Positions 1 through 7,212 are shown, counted from the first letter of the stretch. The stretch is 14,012 nt of DNA from Deltaproteobacteria bacterium (GCA_003161515.1 PMOH01000388.1:1-14012); one strand, 5' to 3'. Numbers and translations: made by a program. The notes: a model not told the origin generated them from the letters alone.

Positions 1-1122
1 CGTTTCGATGTGATAGACACGGGGATTGGAATTCCGCTCGAGGCGCAGGGGCGCCTGTTCCAGCCGTTTGTCCAGGCGGAAGGATCGACCAGCCGGCGCT
101 TCGGCGGCACCGGGCTCGGCCTTGTGATTGCGGCCAAGTTGATCGAGCAGATGGGAGGCGAAATCGGTTTCGAAAGTGCGCCGGGAAAAGGATCGAACTT
201 TCATTTCACCGCGCGCCTCGAAAAGGGCGTCGAGATTGTTCATCCGTGGATGAGTGCGTCCGCAATTTCATGCTTCAAGGCGATGCGCACGATGGTCGTC
301 AGCGACAGTGCAGCGAGCCGTCAAGTCATCGCCGACTATCTATCGTCGTGGGGAGTCAGCAACGTCGCGGTCGGCAGCAGGGCCGAAGTGCCGGAGATGT
401 TGAATCGAGATCCGGCAGGCAGCGAAGAACAGCTCATCGCGCTCGTCGATGAGCAAGGATCAGACACGGAATCGCTCAGTGTGGCGCGTGCGATCAAGGA
501 TCATTGCGGCAAGGACCATTGCAAGGTGATCATGTTCAGCGCGGGCGGCGTGAGAAGTGCGACCGACGAAGTGGATGCGTGGATTACGAAGCCGATTCGC
601 CCATCGCACCTGTTCAGTCGTCTGCTCGAGCTGTGCGGAAGCACCAATCGCGCCGCGGTCGAGAAATTCAGAACCACGCCTGTCAGCCCGACCGTCGATG
701 AACCGCCGCCGCCCTGGCGCAAGGCAGTGCGGGTGCTGCTGGTGGACGACAATCTCGTGAATCGAACCATCGGTGCGAAGCAGCTTTCCGCGCTCGGCTA
801 TACTGGAGAAATTGCCGACAGCGCTCGGCGAGGGTTGGAGATCGTATCTGACCACGGCTCCGATATTGTCCTGATGGACTGCGAGATGCCTGAGATGGAC
901 GGTTATCAGGCGGTTGCGGAAATCAGACGGTGCGAAGGGAGCGCCCGGCACACCGTGGTGATAGCGCTCACCGCGCACGCGACCGCAGACGATCGCGCCC
1001 GATGCCTCGACGCCGGAATGGACGACTACCTGAGCAAGCCGGTAAAACTTCAGGCGCTAGCGGAAATGCTCGACTCCTGGATGCTTGGCAAGCCTGGTAA
1101 CGTCGCAACTCCACAGATGTAG
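1..1122 (+). CDS. Hybrid sensor histidine kinase, C-terminal part (ATPase + two receiver domains), 5' truncated by window
   Basis: The reading frame is open from base 1 and 373 residues are visible. The first about 70 residues are the end of a HATPase_c domain: the G1 box DTGIGI (about residues 5-10), an F box with LFQPF, and the G2 box GGTGLGL, followed by GGEIGFESAPGKGS. Next comes a divergent receiver-like domain (about 90-215). It keeps an acidic VSDSA strand end, an Asp in ALVDEQ and the Lys of ITKP, but is poorly conserved around them. A canonical receiver follows (about 243-360): VLLVDDN, the phospho-acceptor Asp in LMDCEMPEMDGY, ALTA, and the Lys of LSKP. The family transfers phosphate from a His kinase core to receiver Asp residues; the kinase core, sensor and membrane segments lie upstream of the window. 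No Hpt domain follows, so a separate phosphotransfer partner is expected. The signal sensed cannot be told. Confidence 0.93.
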   Translation, partial: RFDVIDTGIGIPLEAQGRLFQPFVQAEGSTSRRFGGTGLGLVIAAKLIEQMGGEIGFESAPGKGSNFHFTARLEKGVEIVHPWMSASAISCFKAMRTMVVSDSAASRQVIADYLSSWGVSNVAVGSRAEVPEMLNRDPAGSEEQLIALVDEQGSDTESLSVARAIKDHCGKDHCKVIMFSAGGVRSATDEVDAWITKPIRPSHLFSRLLELCGSTNRAAVEKFRTTPVSPTVDEPPPPWRKAVRVLLVDDNLVNRTIGAKQLSALGYTGEIADSARRGLEIVSDHGSDIVLMDCEMPEMDGYQAVAEIRRCEGSARHTVVIALTAHATADDRARCLDAGMDDYLSKPVKLQALAEMLDSWMLGKPGNVATPQM

Positions 1123-1196
1123 ATACCGCGAAGACCCGCGACGTGGTTCGCGACTGCGGTGGACGGCGCAGCGGACGGCGGGTAGAAGTAGCTGTC

Positions 1197-2060
1197 ATGC
1201 CGATTGAATCTTCGATCGTCGGGAGCGCCGGCGCGCCAATGGTCAGCGAGATCGATTCGCGCTGGACGATGGCGTACGCCGCGGCGCTCGGCGACGCGCT
1301 TCCATGCTACATGGACACGACTCGCGGCGTGATCGCGCATCCGATGTTCCCGGTTTGCTTCGAATGGCCGGTGCAGGTCGCGATGCGTTCGCTGCTCGAA
1401 AAGACCTCGCTTACGCGCGACGAGGCGATGCGCGGAGTGCATGCGACGCACGACACCGTGCTGTATCGCGCGATTCGGCCGCCAGCGCGGCTGACGACTC
1501 AGCTCACGGTCGCGGGAGTCGAGAGGCGCAAGCCGGGCGCGTACCTGGTCACGCGACTCGACACCGTCGACGAGAGTGGCCAGCCGGTTTGCACGAGCTG
1601 GTACGGCGCCATTTATCGCGGCGTCGAAGTGAAGGGTCCCGATGCCCCCGCCAAGCTTGCGCCTTTGCCAAGCGAGCCGCTGGTCGAGGAAGGCGAGCCG
1701 CTATCCGAATGCCAGGTCGATGTGCCCGCGGGCACGGCGCACATCTACACCGAATGCGCGCGAATATTTAATCCGATACACACCGACGCATCGGTAGCCC
1801 GCGCCGCCGGCTTGCCCGAGATCATCCTGCACGGAACCGCAACGCTAGCGCTGGCCGTTTCGCGCATTATCGGAACCGAAGCCGGCAAAGATCCCACCAG
1901 CATCGAAAGAGTAACAGCCCGTTTCGGCGCAATGGTCACTATGCCCTCGACGCTAACAGTCCGCATCCTAGCCCGCGAAGCCGCCGTCATCTTCTTCGAA
2001 ACCCTAAGCGGCGAAGGCCGCCTCGCGACCCGCGACGGCATGGTCGTTCTGAGGACCTAG
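1197..2060 (+). CDS. Two-domain MaoC-like (hotdog) acyl-CoA dehydratase/hydratase-like protein
   Basis: This 287-residue protein has two hotdog halves, as in the double-hotdog enoyl-CoA hydratase 2 family. The C-terminal half carries the MaoC signature YTECARIFNPIHTD (residues 184-197), followed by AAGLPEIILHGTATLALAVS. In classical R-specific enoyl-CoA hydratases the motif is SGDxNPxH, with Asp and His as catalytic pair. Here His195 is present, but the Asp position is Ile190. A related CARI/WNPIH variant exists in MaoC proteins, so this may be a subfamily trait with altered chemistry or binding only. The likely substrate is a CoA-bound acyl group, in the cytoplasm. I chose ATG 1197 because it opens the recognisable MaoC-like sequence. 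An in-frame GTG at 1143 would add 18 residues of low-complexity Arg/Gly sequence. No good ribosome site precedes either. It lies 74 bp after the kinase gene on the same strand. Confidence 0.85.
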   Translation: MPIESSIVGSAGAPMVSEIDSRWTMAYAAALGDALPCYMDTTRGVIAHPMFPVCFEWPVQVAMRSLLEKTSLTRDEAMRGVHATHDTVLYRAIRPPARLTTQLTVAGVERRKPGAYLVTRLDTVDESGQPVCTSWYGAIYRGVEVKGPDAPAKLAPLPSEPLVEEGEPLSECQVDVPAGTAHIYTECARIFNPIHTDASVARAAGLPEIILHGTATLALAVSRIIGTEAGKDPTSIERVTARFGAMVTMPSTLTVRILAREAAVIFFETLSGEGRLATRDGMVVLRT

Positions 2061-2071
2061 CTTCCCTCTTA

Positions 2072-2205
2072 CCTCGCCCGTCGTCGGGAGAGGTCGCCGT
2101 TCGTCCTCGAGCGGCGGGTGAGGACCAAATTTCCGGGATTCCGAAATGTGCGGCGCAACAGACAATCGCGCCGTACAAATGTCCCTCACCCTCACCCTCT
2201 CCAAA
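2072..2205. repeat. Degenerate REP-like intergenic repeat, two facing parts
   Basis: Just after the MaoC gene, the stretch ACCTCGCCCGTCGTCGGGAG with following AGG (2071-2093) and CGGCGGGTGAGGA (2112-2123) resembles the common proteobacterial intergenic motif of the form CTCTCCC-n-GGGAGAGG...GGTGAGGG. About 60 bp later, the opposite-facing part CCCTCACCCTCACCCTCTCC (2183-2202) occurs. The halves are imperfect, so this is a decayed copy. Such elements are usually multicopy and extragenic and can act as weak terminators or transcript stabilisers. The assignment rests on resemblance only. Confidence 0.4.
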
Positions 2206-2242
2206 TGTCGAGGAATGGTGCGCATAGTGGTGAACACTGGTT

Positions 2243-2262
2243 GTTGGATATTCATATCCAAC
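2243..2262. other. 20-bp palindrome beyond the 3' end of the 756-residue gene
   Basis: GTTGGATAT and ATATCCAAC (9-bp perfect arms) are separated by only TC. It starts 8 bp beyond the stop codon of the minus-strand gene that ends at 2270. The two-base centre is too tight for a good hairpin and no U tract follows, so it is a poor intrinsic terminator. It could be a dimeric protein-binding site, or an edge feature of the inserted three-gene segment. Confidence 0.4.
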
Positions 2263-2269
2263 CCGCAGT

Positions 2270-4540
2270 TCAATCGTCAGGGCTATATTGCTCAAGAAGT
2301 TCGTCGCCCCCCAGCCTCAGCCTCACAACGTCATCTTCGATGTCAAATTCGGTTATGAGAATGTCATTTTCATCTGCGCCTCTCCGCGTGAGGAAGCTTG
2401 CGAAGCCGTAGCATGCTCCTTCACTATTCACGCGAACATTGCCACACGGCAGTCCCTTCTCAGAGAGAGCTGAAAACTCTCTGTTTTCAACTAGGCGGCG
2501 GACGGCGCTCGGAATCGAGAAAATGAACCCGTGAGTCGATGATGGCAGGCGTATGCCAATCCACAGGTGTCCATTCTTGGTCCAGCCGTGGTCAACGACC
2601 CGCTTTTGTCGTGGTACAGCTAGATTCGCTGCTCTGATGGCTTCAACCGCCGCCGGATCAACGTGGACCCCGCGCAGCGTCCAAAGATCGGTTCCCAAAT
2701 GTTCGATGATCGGGCTGTAAGAAGAATACACTGAAAAAGTGTTCTCGTTCATTCCGGACTCAATGCATCCCTTAGCGAATCCCGCACGGTCGAGGATGCA
2801 GGTTGGTGAAGCCCTCAGCACGCGGACGAGGATCTGATCGGTTCGGGCTAACTCGTCTCGATAGTCCAACGGTTCCACTGACGAGACAAAACCCGCTTCG
2901 CTGACCACGAACTCAGGATTTGCGCGATAAAATGCTTCGAGGACCGGCCGCGATGGAACGAAAAGCCGCCAACCGCCCGTTGAGCTTCGTGTGACCCGCC
3001 AACTGTACTCTCGGCGAATGCCTTCTCGCAGATCACCGAGACCGATTGAAGAAGCGACAGAAAGCATCTTACGAGTAACGTTTCGCAGCCTGTTACGTTC
3101 TCGTTTCCCGTCGGGCCTCCAAAACCAATCCCCATTGAGAAATTCGACGTTCGAAAGGCGGCTCAGCACTTCCCGAACGTCCTTCTCCGTCACTCTAATC
3201 CGTTTCTGAAGACATTCTTCAATCAGTTCCTGGACATTAGAAACTCCGGACGCGCCTGCCTGAATGTACGCGATTCGAATGATTGGAATTGCGAATGCCT
3301 GCGTAGAACTCGAGGTCACGAATTCGCGCTGATTCGTGCGGGCAATTTGAAAAGGAGGAGTGCGTCGGCATGTCTTGCATACTTCTAGTAGGCTCGCCGG
3401 GTGGAAGCGCTGCTGAGATATTCTGTGTTCCACCAGCAAGTTCTTGGCGGCTTCGACCGAAAGAGGCGCGCTACTTTGAACGATCTCAATTGCGCGATCG
3501 AGCGCAGGCATCACGATTTCGTGGTCAGGCATGCGATTTAAGATACGGTTCTGTATCTGTCTGATCCTTTCGCGTGTCACGCCGATCTTCTTGGCGGCTT
3601 CTTCGAGGGTCAGCGGGGGTCGTCCCGCCCAACCGAAGCGCGCGATTAGCGCGTCTAACCTCGGTCCGGTAGCTCGCCGCATAAGCGCCGACATGTACTC
3701 GCGCAGCGCCACATCCAATTGGAGAGCATCTATTCGGTCGTACTCAAGTCGAACTTTAGGTATTGCCGATTCAAGGGCGATTTCGTCAGCAAAGAATGCG
3801 GTTGGCGGAGCTGTCAGGAGCGCTTCGATTCGCTCGGCGATCGTTCCCTCTCCCGGAGGTAACAGCCGCGCAAAGCGCGGATCGCGTTCACTGATTTGGT
3901 GAACCCAAGTCTCGCCAAGCAAGGAAAAGAGATACTCACGAGCGGAATCTAGCCGGCCGTCATGTTCTTCTGTGACCTCGCGAGCGGTCTCATCAAATTG
4001 ATCCGGCGCGGTTTCTGAATCGCAATCCGGCAAGGCAATCGACGCGCTGACTTCGGAGGAACTGACTTGCGAGTTGAGCGCGCCAATCGCATTCTCTGCA
4101 GCACATGAGAAATCAAGAATCGACAGCGCACCCATCCCCTTAATGCGGAAGAGATCACCGTATGTCACCTGCGACAATGCTGTCTCGGATTCAAGCAATT
4201 TCGAGCTTTCAAGCGCGTTTCGTGTGCGCACCTTTAATGTAAGTCTGGCCGGATCAAAGCCGAACGGCCATTGCTCAGCGAACACGGGCCGATCAGCGAT
4301 TTGATGACGACGTGAGCCTAGGAATCTGATCAAATAGTTGCGAAGTCTACTACTGAACGAATGCATCGTGACCCAGACCTTCGAATCCAACTCTGAAAGT
4401 GTCGAGCCCGAAGGAAGACCAGCGTCTTTGAGCGCCCAGTTAGGCAATTTCTCGTATTTCCAAGCTTGCCGTAGCGACGTTGGTAGTAGTGGGGCCCCTC
4501 TATCCCCCCAGACTGCAAGCCCTTTAAAGGAGTAAAGCAT
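2270..4540 (-). CDS. Large DNA-binding protein with alpha-CTD-like and sigma region 4-like domains
   Basis: This is a 756-residue soluble protein with no signal peptide or membrane segment. Residues about 100-150 (LTLKVRTRNAL...YGDLFRIKGMGALSILDF) resemble the C-terminal domain of RNA polymerase alpha, a helix-hairpin-helix DNA-binding fold. Residues about 293-337 look like sigma-70 region 4: RFGWAGRPPLTLEEAAKKIG then VTRERIRQIQNRILNRM, very close to the RpoD-type recognition helix (VTRERIRQIE). No sigma region 2 or 3 is visible, so it is not a working sigma factor by itself. The rest (about 350-480 and 565-625) contains segments that look like winged-helix or HARE-HTH repeats, for example IRVTEKDVREVLSRLSNVEF with GDWFW. 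The C-terminal 100 residues are beta-rich and unrecognised. Start ATG 4540 is 39 bp from the divergent start at 4580, and its ribosome site is weak. Similar proteins are annotated only as sigma factor-like HTH proteins. A regulator or nucleic-acid sensor for the adjoining genes is inferred. Confidence 0.85.
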   Translation of the reverse strand: MLYSFKGLAVWGDRGAPLLPTSLRQAWKYEKLPNWALKDAGLPSGSTLSELDSKVWVTMHSFSSRLRNYLIRFLGSRRHQIADRPVFAEQWPFGFDPARLTLKVRTRNALESSKLLESETALSQVTYGDLFRIKGMGALSILDFSCAAENAIGALNSQVSSSEVSASIALPDCDSETAPDQFDETAREVTEEHDGRLDSAREYLFSLLGETWVHQISERDPRFARLLPPGEGTIAERIEALLTAPPTAFFADEIALESAIPKVRLEYDRIDALQLDVALREYMSALMRRATGPRLDALIARFGWAGRPPLTLEEAAKKIGVTRERIRQIQNRILNRMPDHEIVMPALDRAIEIVQSSAPLSVEAAKNLLVEHRISQQRFHPASLLEVCKTCRRTPPFQIARTNQREFVTSSSTQAFAIPIIRIAYIQAGASGVSNVQELIEECLQKRIRVTEKDVREVLSRLSNVEFLNGDWFWRPDGKRERNRLRNVTRKMLSVASSIGLGDLREGIRREYSWRVTRSSTGGWRLFVPSRPVLEAFYRANPEFVVSEAGFVSSVEPLDYRDELARTDQILVRVLRASPTCILDRAGFAKGCIESGMNENTFSVYSSYSPIIEHLGTDLWTLRGVHVDPAAVEAIRAANLAVPRQKRVVDHGWTKNGHLWIGIRLPSSTHGFIFSIPSAVRRLVENREFSALSEKGLPCGNVRVNSEGACYGFASFLTRRGADENDILITEFDIEDDVVRLRLGGDELLEQYSPDD

Positions 4541-4579
4541 CTTGCCATACTAAACTTTAATCTCGACTAGGCCAAGGCA
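4541..4579. promoter_or_regulatory. 39-bp divergent intergenic region between the sigma-like gene and the wHTH/GHKL operon
   Basis: The two start codons are separated by 39 bp containing an A/T-rich core (about 4548-4561, ACTAAACTTTAAT). A TTTAAT hexamer (4556-4561) could act as a -10 for the plus strand, but no -35 at proper spacing is clear. The gap cannot hold two complete non-overlapping promoters, so promoters must overlap each other or extend into the opposite coding regions. Any protein bound here would affect both sides. Only weak ribosome sites are seen (AAGG at 4574-4577 for the plus strand). Confidence 0.4.
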
Positions 4580-5191
4580 ATGAAAAAAAACGATAAAAAT
4601 AGCTTGACAGAACCGTCCCAGATGGACATCGTAGCTTTGGCCCTATTTCTTTCAGGGGGCGACCAGCACGTTGTGGACACAGAAGATGTAGCCATCGAAG
4701 CACACAAGCTCGCACCAGGAATATTTTGCTGGCGGAAATACCCTGATCAGATAAATCTCGAATTGGTACGAGTGGTCCTTTCCAACCACAAAAAGGTCGG
4801 AAATGGCGCCCTGCTCACGGGCACTGGGAAGAACGGATGGATGCTCAGCCGAGCTGGGCTGAATTGGGCAAGACGGAATTCGAAAAAACTTCGGAATACT
4901 GACCTCAATAGAAAGCGCGAGCAGTCGAGGGCAGGGTCCATTGATGAGAGACGCTGGAGACGCGAGCGCGCTCGAATCGTTTCCACCGCCGCATGGACCA
5001 AGTGGCTGGAGAGAAAAGTCGCGGTCACTCCACGAGAAGCTGCTGAAGTTTTCCGGATTGACAGCTACGCAGTTGGTTCGATGAGGTCCGCAAAGATAAC
5101 CAGAATCTTGGCGCTACTTGGTGAAGAACGCGAATTTGATGAGTTCCTGACTCGAATGGCAGAACTGGTACAAGACGAAAGGAGAAATTGA
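4580..5191 (+). CDS. Small basic winged-helix-like protein coupled to the GHKL ATPase
   Basis: This 203-residue cytoplasmic protein has no signal peptide. Residues about 14-98 look like a winged helix-type domain: MDIVALALFLSGG, then DTEDVAIEAHKLAPGIFCW, RKYPDQINLELVRVVLSNHK, and a beta-wing-like LLTGTGKNGWMLSRAGLNWA. Residues about 96-132 are very basic (RRNSKKLR..., RRWRRERAR). The C-terminal about 70 residues are helical (AAWTKWLERKVAVTPREAAEVF). I recognise the pattern as one that recurs beside GHKL ATPase genes but know no named family or function. The stop TGA (5189-5191) shares base 5191 with the ATG of the next gene, so the two are translationally coupled and probably act together. 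DNA binding or substrate recruitment for the ATPase is inferred. Its first codons are strongly A-rich, unlike the window's other genes. Confidence 0.82.
   Translation: MKKNDKNSLTEPSQMDIVALALFLSGGDQHVVDTEDVAIEAHKLAPGIFCWRKYPDQINLELVRVVLSNHKKVGNGALLTGTGKNGWMLSRAGLNWARRNSKKLRNTDLNRKREQSRAGSIDERRWRRERARIVSTAAWTKWLERKVAVTPREAAEVFRIDSYAVGSMRSAKITRILALLGEEREFDEFLTRMAELVQDERRN
5181..5184 (+). promoter_or_regulatory. Ribosome binding site fixing the GHKL ATPase start at 5191
   Basis: AAAGGAG lies at 5178-5184 with six bases before ATG 5191, a near-ideal Shine-Dalgarno placement. The in-frame TTG at 5188 would sit only three bases from it, so ATG 5191 is the better start. Confidence 0.75.
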
Positions 5192-6837
5192 TGAGCAACG
5201 CATCTGCGATTAAAGTGACCTCGCATGTTGGACGCGACATCTTAGCCTCGGCCGCACACTTCAAGACGGAAGCTTCAGTCGCATGGGAATACGTTGCTAA
5301 CAGCCTTCAATATATCGATAGCGGCGTCCAACCCCGAGTTCAGGTCTTCGTTCGACAGCGACAGCGAGAAATAGAGTTCCGAGACAACGGGCGCGGAATG
5401 GATTCGGATGATTTGCAGCATTTTTTCACAATGCATGCTGAGAATTTGGATCGACGCGCCGGACAGCCTGGAAGGGGCAAATTCGGAACAGGGAAATCTG
5501 CCGCGTTCGGAATCGCAAATATCCTACGTGTTGATACTCGTCGAAACGGGCTAAGAAACGTAACTGAACTTCGACGAGAAACTATAGACGTTTCGGATGG
5601 CAAGAGCGTGCCGGTTGATTGGCTGATCCGGAACGAGGCGACGGACTTTCCGAACGGAACCACCGTCACAGTCAGTGACATTGTACTTGACCGAATCAAC
5701 ACTGCCTCGATCATTGAGTACATCGAGCGGCACCTATCCGCGTTCCGATATCGCCGCCCCGAAGTAGCGGTAAATGACTATGTCTGTTCCTACCGTGAGA
5801 TTTCGGTTGCTAAGACATCTACCTTTCGACCAACCGCTCAACAGGCGCAGAAAATTGGCGATGTCGAACTCGTCATCAAGGTTGCGCAAGCTCCTCTCAG
5901 CGAAGAAGATCAAGGAGTGCTGATCACTGCTGGCCCAGGAAACCTGGTCGCCAAGGAGTGCGCAGGGCTGGAGAAAAAAGAATTCGGCAACTACTTGTTT
6001 GGCGAGGTAGACGTTCCCGCGCTCGAGACCGCCGATAGTCCGATCCAACCTTACGACTCGACACGCTCTATGCAGCTGAACCCGAGGCATCCGGTTGCTG
6101 CAGCCTTGCTAAGCTTCATCGGTTCGAGGCTCGAGGAAGTTCGGCAAGATCTTCTGCGGGACGCCAAGGAAGCTCGTAAGTCGGAACAGGCGCGTCGGCT
6201 TGCGCTTGAGGCCAAACAGATCGCAGAAATAATCAATCGAGATTTCAACGATGTTCGCCAGCGACTTCATGAGATCCGCTCGGCGTCGGCTCGTCCTGGC
6301 AGCACCGAAGCTACCTTCGGTGACGCACTCACAGGCGGAGCCGAACCAGAAACTTGGATAGCTGGTGAGCAAGAGCCAGGGCGGCTACCCAAGACGGGAA
6401 GAGGGGAAACTAGTGGGGGCGGAGTTGGTAGGGAAGCACCCAAGGTGACAACAAAAGGTTTGAGAGATGACGTTGGAACGGACTCTGTCGATCCAATGGG
6501 CGGTTCAGGTACGCGGAATTCGCGACCGAAGGGAGGTTTCGCGGTCGCATATCGAAATCTGGGCAAAGAGGAAGGACGCTCCAAGTACGATGCTGTTTCG
6601 CTCACGATTTTGATCAATCTGGATCATCCGGTCGTGAAAGCAGCCCTTGGAGATGGCAATGTACAGGACACTGCGTTTCGAAGGCTCTCCTATGAGATCG
6701 CATTCGGCGAGTATGCAATGGCTCTGGGCTACGAAGTTTGCCGACAAGATCCGAACATTCCCGGCGACGATCTTCTTTACGAGGTCCGAACTTCGCTGAA
6801 TCGAATCTCCACCGCCGCAGCTCCGCTGTATCGATAG
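5191..6837 (+). CDS. GHKL-superfamily ATPase (MutL/Hsp90/MORC-like), cassette protein
   Basis: This is a 548-residue protein. The Bergerat ATP-binding fold is clear: the N box with Glu33 and Asn37 (WEYVANSLQY), the G1 motif DNGRGM (65-70), and the G2 motif GRGKFGTGKSAAFG (94-107). Glu33 in the N box is the expected catalytic base in GHL-type ATPases, so it should hydrolyse ATP rather than act as a protein kinase; no His-kinase dimerisation domain is present. A transducer-like region follows (about 130-320), then a charged coiled coil (about 320-365). A Gly/Pro-rich linker (about 370-450) leads to a compact C-terminal domain (465-548) with FGEYAMALGYEVC and a final helix. MutL and Hsp90 homologues work as ATP-gated clamps on DNA or proteins, and MORC/MutL-like relatives occur in restriction-type defence loci. 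No nuclease motif is visible here. It is translationally coupled to the 203-residue protein. A defence or DNA-clamp role is inferred. Confidence 0.88.
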   Translation: MSNASAIKVTSHVGRDILASAAHFKTEASVAWEYVANSLQYIDSGVQPRVQVFVRQRQREIEFRDNGRGMDSDDLQHFFTMHAENLDRRAGQPGRGKFGTGKSAAFGIANILRVDTRRNGLRNVTELRRETIDVSDGKSVPVDWLIRNEATDFPNGTTVTVSDIVLDRINTASIIEYIERHLSAFRYRRPEVAVNDYVCSYREISVAKTSTFRPTAQQAQKIGDVELVIKVAQAPLSEEDQGVLITAGPGNLVAKECAGLEKKEFGNYLFGEVDVPALETADSPIQPYDSTRSMQLNPRHPVAAALLSFIGSRLEEVRQDLLRDAKEARKSEQARRLALEAKQIAEIINRDFNDVRQRLHEIRSASARPGSTEATFGDALTGGAEPETWIAGEQEPGRLPKTGRGETSGGGVGREAPKVTTKGLRDDVGTDSVDPMGGSGTRNSRPKGGFAVAYRNLGKEEGRSKYDAVSLTILINLDHPVVKAALGDGNVQDTAFRRLSYEIAFGEYAMALGYEVCRQDPNIPGDDLLYEVRTSLNRISTAAAPLYR

Positions 6838-7170
6838 TTCGCCCCCCTGTAATCAGACAGTCCGCGGACAACGGTTGTCATCCCGCTCTGCCATAATGCA
6901 GCCTCTGCCATAATGCAGCTATGACTTCTCTCAGCCGCCATTTCCAAATTCACTCACCTTCAATCCCGACTCCAACCGAATCAGATTCATCACTACACGC
7001 CTTCCTCACTCCACCGATCACCAGATCGTCCCGGGGCCTCCCCGTTTCGAACTGGTGGAAGAACGGAGGAGAAGGAAATGTCAACAAATTTCCAAAATCT
7101 GGCAAATTCGGATTTAGAACAGTGTTTCTTTCCGTTCCTACGCGATGCCGAGCAAAGGAACCACAATGGA
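6838..7170. other. 333-bp intergenic region between the GHKL ATPase gene and the MFS gene 3' end
   Basis: The region separates two convergent genes. It holds a small inverted repeat GACAACgGTTGTC (6867-6879), the 17-bp tandem duplication described separately, and a small reading frame with a strong ribosome site starting at 7078. Its A/T content falls between that of the cassette and the GC-rich flank. No clear intrinsic terminator with U tract was found for either convergent gene. No integrase, tRNA or obvious attachment site is visible. Confidence 0.5.
6886..6919. repeat. Two perfect adjacent copies of a 17-bp repeat
   Basis: CTCTGCCATAATGCAGC occurs at 6886-6902 and immediately again at 6903-6919. 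Each copy contains CATAAT, one base off the -10 consensus on the plus strand. The duplication lies about 50 bp after the end of the GHKL gene, at the right edge of the low-GC segment. It could be replication slippage, a tandem regulator site, or a scar of insertion. Confidence 0.85.
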
Positions 7171-7212
7171 TCACGATTCGTCGGTGGGTTTTACTGCGCG
7201 GAACTGGATTAG
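7078..7212 (+). CDS. Possible 44-residue small ORF with a strong ribosome site
   Basis: An ATG at 7078 is preceded by GGAGGAGAAGGAA (7065-7077), a purine-rich Shine-Dalgarno with good spacing. The frame runs to TAG at 7210-7212 and encodes a soluble 44-residue peptide starting MSTNFQNLANSDLEQCFFPF. Its last 14 codons overlap the 3' end of the MFS gene on the other strand. I recognise no family, and one good ribosome site in an intergenic region can arise by chance. It is listed as a possibility only. Confidence 0.2.
   Translation: MSTNFQNLANSDLEQCFFPFLRDAEQRNHNGSRFVGGFYCAELD

Noticed and set aside
6867..6879. Inverted repeat GACAACgGTTGTC as terminator of the GHKL gene
   Set aside because: The arms are six bases with a one-base centre and no U tract follows, so it cannot form a working terminator hairpin.
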